Part shown: in pieces, positions 1 to 7,796 of the stretch
How positions within the stretch are numbered: position 1 is the stretch's first letter
Layout of the letters: each line of letters opens with the position of its first letter
Assembly: GCA_023397475.1 (NCBI GenBank)
Contig: JAEWUD010000014.1
Coordinates: forward strand, 1-57,536
Direction: 5' to 3'
From: Bacillota bacterium
GTDB lineage: Bacteria > Bacillota > Clostridia > Saccharofermentanales > Saccharofermentanaceae
Length of the DNA stretch: 57,536 bases
Program-made: the position numbers and the translations under genes
Notes under the pieces: model-generated
Database searches by the model: none
What the model was told of the DNA's origin: nothing
What the model saw: the letters and a program-made list of their open reading frames with translations, nothing else

Positions 1-424
1 GCCACTGCTTGGCGTAATCTTCGTCCAGTAATCGAATCGGAGTTACGAGTGGTTTTCGCAGCTCACTTAGTGAACGATAAACCTCATCGACTTGTTCAGG
101 GTGAAAATTCTGGAGAAACCCACAAATCGCATTAAGTTCGCTACGCAACGACAACATAAGCTGCCTGTCATACTCCTTCTGCGCGAGTGCCTTCACGAGG
201 TCAATGTTTGCATAAGGGATATATTTTCCCTTCTTGTCGCCAGAACAAAAGCAATGGTAATACTGACATCCTAGTTTAATTTTGCAAATTCTAAGTCTAC
301 CTTTCGGAGCTCGCTTCAAGGCTTTCTCAAGTCTCGCAAGTTCCTCCTCAATTCCAATTCTCCTTGCTATGAGAGCCTCAAGGACTTTATTCGTACCGAG
401 TTCGAGACAATTATTATTTATCAT
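1..424 (-). CDS. Conserved hypothetical protein, N-terminal part (cut by window edge)
   Basis: A minus-strand gene starts at 424 (ATG, after GGGAAGGAAG) and stays open to the left edge, giving about 141 residues. It begins MINNNCLELG, then a Glu/Lys-rich helix (RRIGIEEELARLEKAL), a segment RLRICKIK...QYYH, a KGKYIPY motif, ALAQKEYD, and LVTPIRLLDEDYAKQW. This order is what I know from a widespread clostridial hypothetical family whose C-terminal part carries a PD-(D/E)XK-like nuclease fold. That domain would lie beyond the window, so the nuclease role is inference. The plus-strand reading frames over the same bases have no ribosome binding site and look like shadows. The upstream region up to 557 holds a TTGACA hexamer on the minus strand, a possible -35 box. 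Confidence 0.75.
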   Translation of the reverse strand, partial: MINNNCLELGTNKVLEALIARRIGIEEELARLEKALKRAPKGRLRICKIKLGCQYYHCFCSGDKKGKYIPYANIDLVKALAQKEYDRQLMLSLRSELNAICGFLQNFHPEQVDEVYRSLSELRKPLVTPIRLLDEDYAKQW

Positions 425-557
425 ATGCTTCCTTCCCAAGATCCCCTTGAATCAAGATGTTCACGATGCTCGTATTCTAAATCCTTTTTTTGTCGAAAAA
501 ATACGCAAAATTCGACAATTGCTGTCAAATAACTACAAAAGGAAACAGTGCGATTGA

Positions 558-1110
558 TCGTGAGTTTCTTATCAATGACAAACCTACTCAATTGGCTATT
601 TTACGCATTTGAGTAGGTACGCCGGCCGCCCGGCGTGAGTTTCTTATCAATGACAAACCTACTAAAACAACCCCTAAGGCCATTTTAGTAGGTCGATCCG
701 CCGCCCGCCGCGAGATTCTTGTCAATGACAAACCTACTCAATTGGCTATTTTACGCATTTGAGTAGGTACGCCGGCCGCCCGGCGCGAGTTTCTTCTCAA
801 TGACAAACCTACTCAATTGGCTATTTTACGCATTTTAGTAGGTCGATCCGCCGCCCGGCGCGGGTTTCTTATCAATGACAAACCTACTAAAACAACCACT
901 AAGGCCATTTTAGTAGGTCAGCCCGCCGCCCGGCGCGAGATTTTTATCAATGACAAACTTAATCAAGCGTCATCTGAGCGTGTTTAGTAGTTTTCCGGTA
1001 GCCCAGCGCATTTGAGTAAGTTCGCAGGCCTGCCGCCCGCCGCAAATTTTAATCAATGACAATCCTACTCAATCGCCCCGCGCGACTTTTTGTATCATTC
1101 ACAATCCTAC
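558..1110. repeat. Tandem array of 75-bp hairpin repeats (six regular units plus degenerate tail)
   Basis: The marker ATCAATGACAAACCTACT or a close variant begins at 571, 646, 721, 796, 871 and 946, so the period is exactly 75 bp. Each unit holds an inverted repeat followed by a GC-rich block (GCCGGCCGCCCGGCG or CCGCCGCCCGGCG). Units 1 and 3 pair CCTACTCAA with TTGAGTAGG; units 2 and 5 pair CCTACTAAAA with TTTTAGTAGG; unit 4 mixes one arm of each type. Unit 6 is diverged, and two degenerate half-units follow near 1052 and 1094. The array lies between the stop of the GH2 gene and the promoter region of the left-edge gene. A second copy in inverse orientation is at 23.2 kb. Confidence 0.93.
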
Positions 1111-2822
1111 TCGATCGTCCCGCTTACCCGCGCGTTGATCTCCCGCAGGTCTTCTTCCGGAATCTTAACAACTTTGCGGTCGTAGGTGAGAAGGCCGTTC
1201 AATTCGTCCTCGACGTCGGTCAATTGCGTGTAGACGGCGGCCGAGAGACCCTGTTCGCGTGCCGGCAGCACCTCCGACTCGTAGAGATGGCGATACGATT
1301 GGATCAGTTCCTCTTGTGAGGCGAGCCTTTTGTAGCCGAAATCCACTTCGTTCCAGGTATGATTCGCGACGCGATAGTTGTAGCCGCCGAATTCCGAGAG
1401 GACGACTGCGCGGCCGCGGCGATCCTTCTTGTAGCGGTACGGGTAGAAGTAAACATGGAGACTCTTTAGGTCGCCCGCCCCTTGGTCGTGCCACCCGCTG
1501 GCGTGGTCGATCGTACGCGTGGGGTCGTATTCGCGGACCCACGCCGCGATGCGCGCCGCGTCGAACTGGCCCCAGCCCTCATTGAACGGCACCCATACCG
1601 CGATGGAGACGACATTGATGAGATGGCGGAGCATCGCTTCGAGGTCCGATTCGTATTGCGCGCGACCTGCAGGATCTTTTCGCGCGAAAAGCCGATAGCG
1701 GTTGTCCTTCATGGGATGATCGATAAACAGCGGATACGTGATGAGGAGCTTGTTGTAATTGCCGCCGCCGTTGATCATGTCCTGCCAGACGAGCATGCCG
1801 AGCCGGTCGCAGTGATAGTACCAGCGGAGCGGCTCGATCTTGATGTGCTTGCGGAGCATGTTGAAGCCCATGCTCTTGACCGTCCGGATGTCGTTGATCA
1901 TCGCTTCGTCGGAGGGCGCGGTCAGCAGTCCGTCGGGATAGTATCCCTGGTCGAGAAGTCCGTTGTGGAAGTAGGGTCGGTTGTTGAGGAAGAGTCGCGG
2001 GATGCCGTTCGGGTCCGTCTCGACGGAGAATTTGCGCATGCCGAAATAGCTCTGCACGAGATCCGCGCCGAGCCGGATAGTCAGAGGGTAGAGGTACGGA
2101 TCTTCCGGAGACCACGGGCGGAATCCGGGCATGGGAAGATCGACTTCCGAGTTCGTTGTCGCGGCGTAGTCCTTGTCATTGAGGGTTATCGTCGCGGGGA
2201 GATCCCGCTCGGCATGAATCGTGATACGAACGGACATCGCATCGTAATCGGGCGTGATCCGCAGGTCTTGTACATAGTCGTCCGAGACGTTCTCGATCCA
2301 GACCGTCTGCCAAATTCCGCTCTGCGGCGTGTACCAGATGCCGCCGCGCCGGGACGACTGCTTGCCGCGCGCATGGCCGCTTATCTCGGTCCCGTCGGTC
2401 ACGCGGACCAGAATGGTGAGCGGCTCTGTGACAAAGGGAGTCAATTCGACGGTAAACGGCGTGAATCCGCCCTTGTGCGTGAGGCTCTCGATGCCGTTCA
2501 TATAGACCGTCGCCTCTTGATCGACCGCTCCAAAATGAAGGAGCGTCCGACCGCGCGAAAAGTCCTCGGGAAGCGTTAACTCCCGCTTGTACCAGAGCGT
2601 TTGTGTCGGCGAGAGAGTCCTCGACACGCCGCTCAAAGCACTCTCGGGCGAGAAGGGAACCAGAATCCGGCCGTCGAAAGCGGTCGGCATCTCGGGCGAT
2701 TCCGTGATGCAGTAATCCCAGTACCCGTTGAGGCTCATGAAGCTGTCGCGCACCAATTGCGGACGCGGATATTCCGGCAGGACCTGGAGAGGATCAAGCG
2801 ACATTCCCCATTTTGTTTGCAT
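1107..2822 (-). CDS. Glycoside hydrolase family 2 protein (beta-galactosidase/glucuronidase-like)
   Basis: The 571-residue protein has the GH2 order. A jelly-roll sugar-binding domain (about 1-175) contains LNGYWDY, WYKRELTLPEDF and the GGIWYTPQSGIWQTVWIE signature. An Ig-like linker domain follows, then a TIM barrel from about residue 270. The acid/base glutamate is in VPFNEGWGQF (near 410) and the nucleophile glutamate in VVLSEFGGY (near 474). There is no signal peptide, so it should act in the cytosol on imported oligosaccharides or glycosides; the exact sugar cannot be read. It is shorter than LacZ but typical of compact GH2 enzymes. Start 2822 has GGAG eight bases upstream. It lies 267 bp downstream of a co-oriented MFS transporter, probably as an uptake-and-hydrolysis pair. 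Its TAG stop falls in the degenerate end of the 75-bp repeat array. Confidence 0.93.
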   Translation of the reverse strand: MQTKWGMSLDPLQVLPEYPRPQLVRDSFMSLNGYWDYCITESPEMPTAFDGRILVPFSPESALSGVSRTLSPTQTLWYKRELTLPEDFSRGRTLLHFGAVDQEATVYMNGIESLTHKGGFTPFTVELTPFVTEPLTILVRVTDGTEISGHARGKQSSRRGGIWYTPQSGIWQTVWIENVSDDYVQDLRITPDYDAMSVRITIHAERDLPATITLNDKDYAATTNSEVDLPMPGFRPWSPEDPYLYPLTIRLGADLVQSYFGMRKFSVETDPNGIPRLFLNNRPYFHNGLLDQGYYPDGLLTAPSDEAMINDIRTVKSMGFNMLRKHIKIEPLRWYYHCDRLGMLVWQDMINGGGNYNKLLITYPLFIDHPMKDNRYRLFARKDPAGRAQYESDLEAMLRHLINVVSIAVWVPFNEGWGQFDAARIAAWVREYDPTRTIDHASGWHDQGAGDLKSLHVYFYPYRYKKDRRGRAVVLSEFGGYNYRVANHTWNEVDFGYKRLASQEELIQSYRHLYESEVLPAREQGLSAAVYTQLTDVEDELNGLLTYDRKVVKIPEEDLREINARVSGTIE

Positions 2823-2957
2823 AAGAGATGCTCCGTTTCGCTGTGTGAGTCCATTTCGATGCTTGCATTTGCTCGAAAAGTGGTTAGCGAGATTTGGAAG
2901 TTTGCGGCAAAAACAGGCTTTGTGGACTTTTCTCGAAAAGTGACCTATCGAAGATTA

Positions 2958-3065
2958 TTGCTTTCAAAAGGGCTATGCGTTCTTTTCGAATGTTCGTTGC
3001 AGTAAACATTGGCTATGCTTGTTTTTCAAAAATGCCTTGCTTTCAAAAGGGCTATGCGTTCTTTT
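2958..3065. repeat. Direct duplication with 79-bp spacing, each copy hairpin-prone
   Basis: The 29-bp string starting TTGCTTTCAAAAGGGCTATG occurs at 2958-2986 and again at 3037-3065. The flanking bases are also similar (both are followed by a version of CAGTAAA), which suggests a tandem duplication. In the second copy TTTCAAAA pairs with TTTTGAAA across a 15-base loop. It fills the gap between the stop of the MFS gene and the start of the GH2 gene, both read on the minus strand, so it may affect readthrough from one to the other. The motif CTCGAAAAGTG also appears twice nearby (2870, 2932). Confidence 0.85.
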
Positions 3066-3089
3066 TGAAAACTCATTATCAGTAAAGCA

Positions 3090-4373
3090 CTATCCCTTCT
3101 TTTCGCGCCGCAATCCTTTTCTCATAAACCCGATCGGGACGAGGATCAACAGAAGCACGATGCCGGCGGCGAGGAAGATCGACGGGGTCGGAACATGCTT
3201 GACGACACCAAGATCGACGTAGGTGCTGTCGCTGTTCTTGATCACCAGGGATCCGATCGTCGGGCCGATGACCATCGGGAGCAGGACGGCAAAGACCATG
3301 CGGATGCCCTGGAAATGGCCGGCCTTATCGACCGGTGTGCAGTCGCGGATCATCGCCGAGAGCGTTGCGGTTAAGATCATATATCCGGACATCATGACGA
3401 TGCCGGCGAGGATGACCGGGACGAAATCGCGCGTGAAAAAGAGCGCGATCAGACCTGCGAACATGACGGCGGCGGCCGGCAGCAGGAATCGAAGTTTGCC
3501 GACTTTGTCGATGAAACGGCCGGCGACAACGCTGGCGACTGAAGCCGCGATCAGGACAACGCCGAGCACGATCGCGTAGTTGTCGAAGCCGAGATAATTC
3601 TGCATATAGATGATGAAGTACGGCATGAAGACCTGGACCGAGACCGAGAAGAGAAAGAACGTACAGAGCGTGATATAGAGCGTTTTGTTGGCGCGGATGA
3701 CCGACGGAGAGAATCCGTACCGGATGTCCCGCGCGAAAGAGGCCGATACCGAGGGCCTTCTCGTCTCTTTAACGAGGAAGATCGCGAGAATTCCCGACGC
3801 GGAGACCGCCACGCCGAAGATCGTGAAGAAGAGCTGCCATTGTCCGTCGCGCGTTAGCGGATCGAATAGCCCGAAAATAATTAACATGGAGACAAGCGGT
3901 AGGATCGAGAGGACGGACTCAGCCCGGCCGCGATTCTCCGCTGACGTTGTATCCGTTACATAGGCGTTGAAACCGGCGTCATTCGAGGACGAGCCGAGAA
4001 AGGTCATGACACAGTCGAGGACAACGACAATGATCGCAGCGGTCGCGACGGCATTGGCATAGGGGAACAGTGCGGCAATAAGCTCGACGCGGACAAAGCC
4101 GAAGGCGAGAAGAGATGTGCCCCACAGAAGATTACCGACGACAAGGAAGACCTTCCTTCGCCCCAGACGATCCGAGAGGGCTCCGATAAGAAGCGTCGTC
4201 AGCGTCGCGATGATCGCACTTGCGGCGACCATCAAGGCAATGTAGTCCGGGTCCGTGGAGATCGTGTTGTAAAGAAAGACATTGAAGTACATGTTCTCGA
4301 TAGTCCAAGCGAATTGCCCGATCAGGCCGATAACCAGAAAAGAAGCCCAGACCCGTCCTGTCAATTTCTGCAT
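3090..4373 (-). CDS. MFS transporter, probable sugar/glycoside importer
   Basis: The 427-residue protein has about 12 hydrophobic segments. The MFS motif A, GALSDRLGRRKV, sits between helices 2 and 3 (residues 63-74), and a second copy of the pattern (GRFIDKVGKLRF) starts the second half, as usual for the superfamily. A basic C-terminal tail (RKGLRREKKG) ends it. Start 4373 has GAGGG nine bases upstream. Its position directly upstream of a GH2 glycosidase on the same strand suggests import of the substrate of that enzyme; this is inference from context. A TATGATAAA hexamer-like box lies upstream near 4420 on the minus strand. The 236 bases between this gene and the next (4374-4609) hold no convincing gene. 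Confidence 0.93.
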   Translation of the reverse strand: MQKLTGRVWASFLVIGLIGQFAWTIENMYFNVFLYNTISTDPDYIALMVAASAIIATLTTLLIGALSDRLGRRKVFLVVGNLLWGTSLLAFGFVRVELIAALFPYANAVATAAIIVVVLDCVMTFLGSSSNDAGFNAYVTDTTSAENRGRAESVLSILPLVSMLIIFGLFDPLTRDGQWQLFFTIFGVAVSASGILAIFLVKETRRPSVSASFARDIRYGFSPSVIRANKTLYITLCTFFLFSVSVQVFMPYFIIYMQNYLGFDNYAIVLGVVLIAASVASVVAGRFIDKVGKLRFLLPAAAVMFAGLIALFFTRDFVPVILAGIVMMSGYMILTATLSAMIRDCTPVDKAGHFQGIRMVFAVLLPMVIGPTIGSLVIKNSDSTYVDLGVVKHVPTPSIFLAAGIVLLLILVPIGFMRKGLRREKKG

Positions 4374-4609
4374 ACGGATACCCTCACTTACGCTTCATGC
4401 TTCTACTTCGAGTTTATCATAGAGTATGGGGGGTGGGTCGAGAATAATGTCATGGGACGTTTAGTACAGAAATTTGCTGACGCGGATGAGCTTCTGGTAC
4501 TGGCCACGGTTCTGGCGATTGACTGCGTGATTGCGGATCAGTCGAGGAGCTCGTAAGGGTCGGGTTGATCTCGCAATTTTATTGCTCCCGGGCATGACAG
4601 CGCCCGTTC

Positions 4610-4963
4610 TCAAACGCTCGCTGTGGCGTCTCGGGTCAGGCCGAATGCGGCCTCGACGCACACGAGAATCGCATCGACTTGGGCGTCTTTAACATTGAAT
4701 CGCAGATCCTTGCCGCAGAATATGCATTTTGTATGTTCGCCGAGGCGGTCGAATCCCTTGTGGCCACAGGTGGTGCAGATACAGGGGGTCGACAGGTAAA
4801 GCCGGGCGGCCTGTAGTGCGGTGTTCTTCTGAACAAGTTGTTCCAGGGTCTCCGCATCAATGAATTTGCGGTCGGCAAGAAGAGCCCGTAATGACGTAAT
4901 CTGATTCGACAGATCGAGAATGGACGCTTCGGCGTAGTCGACTGGAATGTTTTGTTCCTTCAT
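4610..4963 (-). CDS. Small zinc-ribbon protein, internally deleted paralogue of the 29-kb gene
   Basis: From ATG 4963 (GGAGG eight bases upstream) this encodes 117 residues; the longer in-frame start at 5029 overlaps the promoter and has no ribosome binding site. Residues 1-60 are helical and end in an EQLVQKNTALQAARLYL segment. A zinc ribbon of form CICTTCGHKGFD...CIFCGKDLRF (two CxxC knuckles) follows, then KDAQVDAIL. The C-terminus (CVEAAFGLTRD) matches the far C-terminal part of the 330-residue paralogue at 28958-29950, so about 170-180 middle residues are absent here. No known function. The two CxxC pairs suggest zinc binding. Confidence 0.85.
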   Translation of the reverse strand: MKEQNIPVDYAEASILDLSNQITSLRALLADRKFIDAETLEQLVQKNTALQAARLYLSTPCICTTCGHKGFDRLGEHTKCIFCGKDLRFNVKDAQVDAILVCVEAAFGLTRDATASV

Positions 4964-5012
4964 ATGGGATCCTCCACGACAGCTAATAAATAAAGTGTAA
5001 TAGCTAGAAATT

Positions 5013-5018
5013 ATTATA
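5013..5018 (-). promoter_or_regulatory. -10 box of the small zinc-ribbon gene
   Basis: On the minus strand TATAAT stands 50 bases before the ATG at 4963. The leader after it (CACTTTATTTATTAG) is nearly the same as the leader of the long paralogue (CACTTTATCTACTAG), so promoter and leader were duplicated together. No good -35 box is visible. Confidence 0.6.
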
Positions 5019-5092
5019 ACACATTTCAAGAAATAGCGAATTGAGTATTCGAGTCAACGGATAGATTCGGCTCTGTCGTACCGATAATCGCA

Positions 5093-6235
5093 TCACACCC
5101 CTAATACTAGCTCCACCTCGACGCCCTCATCGAGATTCCTGACGCGAAGATCTCCGTGATGTAGTTCGGCGACGCGTTTGGCGTACGCGAGGCCGATCCC
5201 GTAATGTGCGTCGGGTCCGCTTCGTGCTTTATCCGCGCGAAAAAAGAGTTTGCCGTAGTTCTCCAGAACGTCCGCGGGAAAAGGTTCGCCGTTGTTCCAA
5301 ATGACAAAACGAAGCCTCGTCTCGTCTGCTTCTATAATGAGCCGGATCTGCGGATGATCAACGCGCGCGTGATCGAATGCGTTGTTGACGATATTCGTGA
5401 GCGCCCGGATCGTTGCACTGCGATGGAGCCGGATCGTCCGCCCGGTCTCGATCTTGGACTCGATGGTTAGTGCGGACTTGTCTTTTGCCGCGAAAAGCAT
5501 CTCACGCCGGATATCCTCGGCAAGGTCTCCCGCGGATTCTTCTTTCCATTCAGCTTGGTCGTCGTGGAAGGTTCTCGAATAACCGATGAGTTGATCGAAG
5601 TAGTTGGTCATCTGCAGACTGGCCGTGTGGATATCGGCGAGATAGCGGCGCTGGGTCTCGTCAAGTTTTGTATATTGGAGCAGTTCGGCATTTCCCGCGA
5701 TGACGGTGAGCGGGGTCTTGAGATCGTGGGAGGCCGCGGAGACCTTGAAGATCAGGTCGTTCTTCTGGTCCTTCTCGTTCTGGATCATCCGGTGGATCTG
5801 TTTCTGCATCTGATCGATACGGTCGCGCGTCTCGATGAATTCGTGGAGCGTCAGCGGCTCCGCTAACGAATCGTCACGTCCAGTCGCCATTCGCTCGATT
5901 CGATTCACATCAGAAGATGTGACAGCCGTCTCCTCCGTGAAGGCGACGCTCTCCCGGTAGACGATATTCATTTCATAGCGGATGATGCGAAGTGCCCGGA
6001 TCGCGTTGAAGCCGATGATGAGGACGAGGGCGGCGCTGATGTACATCCAGGAGAATACGTTGAAGAAGACGGAGCTGATCTCGACGGCGTAGGAGGGCCC
6101 GTCCGATGTGACGATTTCCCCGGAAACCGTCAGGAGCGGTACGAGGTAGAGGAGGAGGATTGCGACCGCGAACTGACAGAGGATACGAAGACAAGTGGTG
6201 CGGATCAGGTCGCCGAAGGATATTCTTTTCGCCAT
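5093..6235 (-). CDS. Sensor histidine kinase
   Basis: The 380-residue protein has two membrane helices (about 17-37 and 62-82) enclosing a short external loop, then a HAMP-like/coiled region. The dimerization H-box is ASHDLKTPLTVIAGN (His near 168); the N-box is NIVNNAFDHA and the ATP-lid/G-box is YGIGLAYAKRVAELHHGDL. Start 6235 has GGAGG seven bases upstream, lying inside the 3' end of the response regulator gene; the two genes overlap by 31 bases, so translation is probably coupled. The short sensor loop resembles kinases that respond to cell-envelope stress or to the neighbouring ABC exporter. The stimulus is not readable from sequence. Confidence 0.95.
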   Translation of the reverse strand: MAKRISFGDLIRTTCLRILCQFAVAILLLYLVPLLTVSGEIVTSDGPSYAVEISSVFFNVFSWMYISAALVLIIGFNAIRALRIIRYEMNIVYRESVAFTEETAVTSSDVNRIERMATGRDDSLAEPLTLHEFIETRDRIDQMQKQIHRMIQNEKDQKNDLIFKVSAASHDLKTPLTVIAGNAELLQYTKLDETQRRYLADIHTASLQMTNYFDQLIGYSRTFHDDQAEWKEESAGDLAEDIRREMLFAAKDKSALTIESKIETGRTIRLHRSATIRALTNIVNNAFDHARVDHPQIRLIIEADETRLRFVIWNNGEPFPADVLENYGKLFFRADKARSGPDAHYGIGLAYAKRVAELHHGDLRVRNLDEGVEVELVLGV

Positions 6236-6891
6236 TTATAACCTCCACCCCAAACGGTCTCGATCGGATTGAGCCCGTAGGGTTTACATTTGCTGCGGAT
6301 CTGGTAGATGTATTCGGACACGGACCGGAGGTTTGTCGAGGAGGAGATGGGGTACAGCCGGTCGTAGAGGTCTTCGATCGTGAAGATCTTGTTCGGATGG
6401 GTCACGAGGAGCTCGAGGATCAGGAACTCCCGTTGGGTCAGCGGGAGCGTCTCACCGCGAAGGCGCGCGGACCTAGCCTCGAAGTCGATCGTGAAATCGC
6501 CGCTGGTGATCGTCTTCGCGGTCCCGGTATGGCGCGCTTCCCGCCGTAGGTGCATGCGGACGCGGGCGAGAAATTCCTGTACGCGAAAAGGCTTCGTGAT
6601 GTAGTCATCCGCTCCGGCTCTGATACCGGTGAGCAGGTCCTCTTCGAGATCCCTTGCCGTCAGGAAAAGGATCGGTGTGCTGATCTTGTCGCGGATCGCT
6701 TCGCAGATGTCGAGGCCGCTGATGGGCATCATAATATCGAGGAGGATGAGGTCGAAGCCGGCGAAATCACAGAGGTTGATCTCGTCAATCTTTTCGCGCG
6801 TGACGACGTCGTACTTCTCGAGAAGCAGTACGTTCTTGATCAGCCGAACAATACTCGGATCATCATCGATTACCAGAATTCTTGCGGGCAT
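6205..6891 (-). CDS. OmpR/PhoB-family response regulator
   Basis: The receiver domain starts ARILVIDDDPSIVRL, has the phospho-acceptor Asp in DLILLDIMMP (about residue 52), and a conserved Lys in DDYITKPF. A winged-helix output domain follows, with LTQREFLILELL and a VWGGGYKWR tail. ATG 6891 is chosen over the longer in-frame ATG 6933 because that upstream start sits next to a TATAAT box and lacks a ribosome binding site, whereas 6891 has AAAGG in range. With the overlapping kinase it forms a two-component system and most likely controls the divergent ABC transporter operon starting at 7080. Confidence 0.94.
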   Translation of the reverse strand: MPARILVIDDDPSIVRLIKNVLLLEKYDVVTREKIDEINLCDFAGFDLILLDIMMPISGLDICEAIRDKISTPILFLTARDLEEDLLTGIRAGADDYITKPFRVQEFLARVRMHLRREARHTGTAKTITSGDFTIDFEARSARLRGETLPLTQREFLILELLVTHPNKIFTIEDLYDRLYPISSSTNLRSVSEYIYQIRSKCKPYGLNPIETVWGGGYKWRKEYPSAT

Positions 6892-6937
6892 GAGTCGACC
6901 TTTCCCTGTAGGCTCCTGTGTTATCACGAACATATCT

Positions 6938-6943
6938 ATTATA
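6938..6943 (-). promoter_or_regulatory. -10 box of the two-component operon
   Basis: TATAAT on the minus strand lies 47 bases before the chosen ATG of the response regulator. It decides against the longer start at 6933. The -35 region is weak. Confidence 0.55.
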
Positions 6944-6985
6944 CCGTAATTGTTCCAATCCAGAAGGGGATACCGCGAGACGAGA

Positions 6986-7001
6986 CTTTCCGAGCTTTCC
7001 G
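6986..7001 (+). promoter_or_regulatory. Candidate response-regulator site (direct repeat)
   Basis: CTTTCCG occurs at 6986-6992 and again at 6995-7001 (9-base spacing), upstream of the ABC operon and just behind the divergent two-component promoter. OmpR-type regulators usually bind tandem direct repeats about 10-11 bases apart. A short inverted repeat, ATGTT-AC-AACAT, lies downstream near 7030. Assignment is inference. Confidence 0.3.
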
Positions 7002-7079
7002 GAAATTCTGAAAAATATCCGAAAACTTCATGTTACAACATCTCCAGAAATGTATAGGAATTCTGTGTGGAGGTTTGGC

Positions 7080-7796
7080 ATGAAGCATTCAATCGAGATT
7101 AATCATCTGGGCAAAAGTTATGGGAATAAGAGGATTCTGGAGGATATCACCTTTACCGTCGAGGAAGGTCGGGTGACCGCTTTCCTCGGGCCCAATGGGG
7201 CGGGAAAGAGCACTACGCTACGCATCCTTCTCGGATTGGACCGGGCCGGATCGGGAACCGCTCTGGTCGACGGGAAACGATATTCCGCGTTGGAACGACC
7301 TCTGACGAGGGTCGGAGCTTCCTTCGATGGCGTCGGTTCTCCGAATGACCGGACGGCCGCGCAACACCTGCGGATTATTGCGGCCAGCAACGGGATCGCG
7401 AAGTCGCGGATCGACGAGGTCCTGGATATCACCGACATCCGACACAAGGCGTCGTCGCCCGTAGGAAGCTTGTCGCTTGGCGAGGGGCAACGTCTCGGCA
7501 TCGCCGCGGCACTCCTGGGGGATCCGCCGGTCCTGATTTTCGATGAGCCGACGAACGGCCTCGATCCGCGTGGCATCCGGTGGTTTCGCGAATTCGTCCG
7601 CGGACAGGCGCGGGCAGGGAAGACGGTCCTACTCTCTTCGCATATCCTCTCCGAGGTCGAGGCGGTTGCAGACGATGTTGTCATCATCCACAACGGAAGG
7701 ATCGCGGCCCAAGGGACACTTGCTGAAGTCATGAAAGATCTGCCGTCGCTGGAGGAATTGTTCTTCCACCTGACCGACCGGGAGGTGGTAAGATGA
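7080..7796 (+). CDS. ABC transporter ATP-binding protein
   Basis: The 238-residue ATPase has Walker A FLGPNGAGKSTTLR (about residues 36-49), a signature motif read as SLSLGEGQRLGIAAALL, and Walker B VLIFDEPTNGLDP, with a switch His in LLSSHILSEVE. ATG 7080 is preceded by TGGAGG; the open frame extends upstream to 6918 but without a ribosome binding site. The gene overlaps the next by four bases (ATGA). With the two membrane proteins it makes a CcmA/NatA-like exporter, of the kind used for antimicrobial peptide immunity or export. The divergent two-component system supports that use. Confidence 0.96.
   Translation: MKHSIEINHLGKSYGNKRILEDITFTVEEGRVTAFLGPNGAGKSTTLRILLGLDRAGSGTALVDGKRYSALERPLTRVGASFDGVGSPNDRTAAQHLRIIAASNGIAKSRIDEVLDITDIRHKASSPVGSLSLGEGQRLGIAAALLGDPPVLIFDEPTNGLDPRGIRWFREFVRGQARAGKTVLLSSHILSEVEAVADDVVIIHNGRIAAQGTLAEVMKDLPSLEELFFHLTDREVVR

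Noticed and set aside
558..1110. 75-bp array as a CRISPR
   Set aside because: Repeat and intervening bases form one conserved 75-bp unit; there are no unique spacers and no cas genes nearby.
1482..2579. 365-residue plus-strand frame opposite the GH2 gene
   Set aside because: Arg/Val-rich shadow of a well-supported GH2 coding sequence without start signals.
4461..4661. Minus-strand frame upstream of the MFS gene
   Set aside because: Overlaps the zinc-ribbon gene's 3' end and lacks a binding site; a plus-strand frame there looks equally plausible, so neither is supported.
6918..7079. Longer start for the ABC ATPase
   Set aside because: The 54 extra residues have no ribosome binding site and cover the divergent promoter region; ATG 7080 has TGGAGG and the normal family start.
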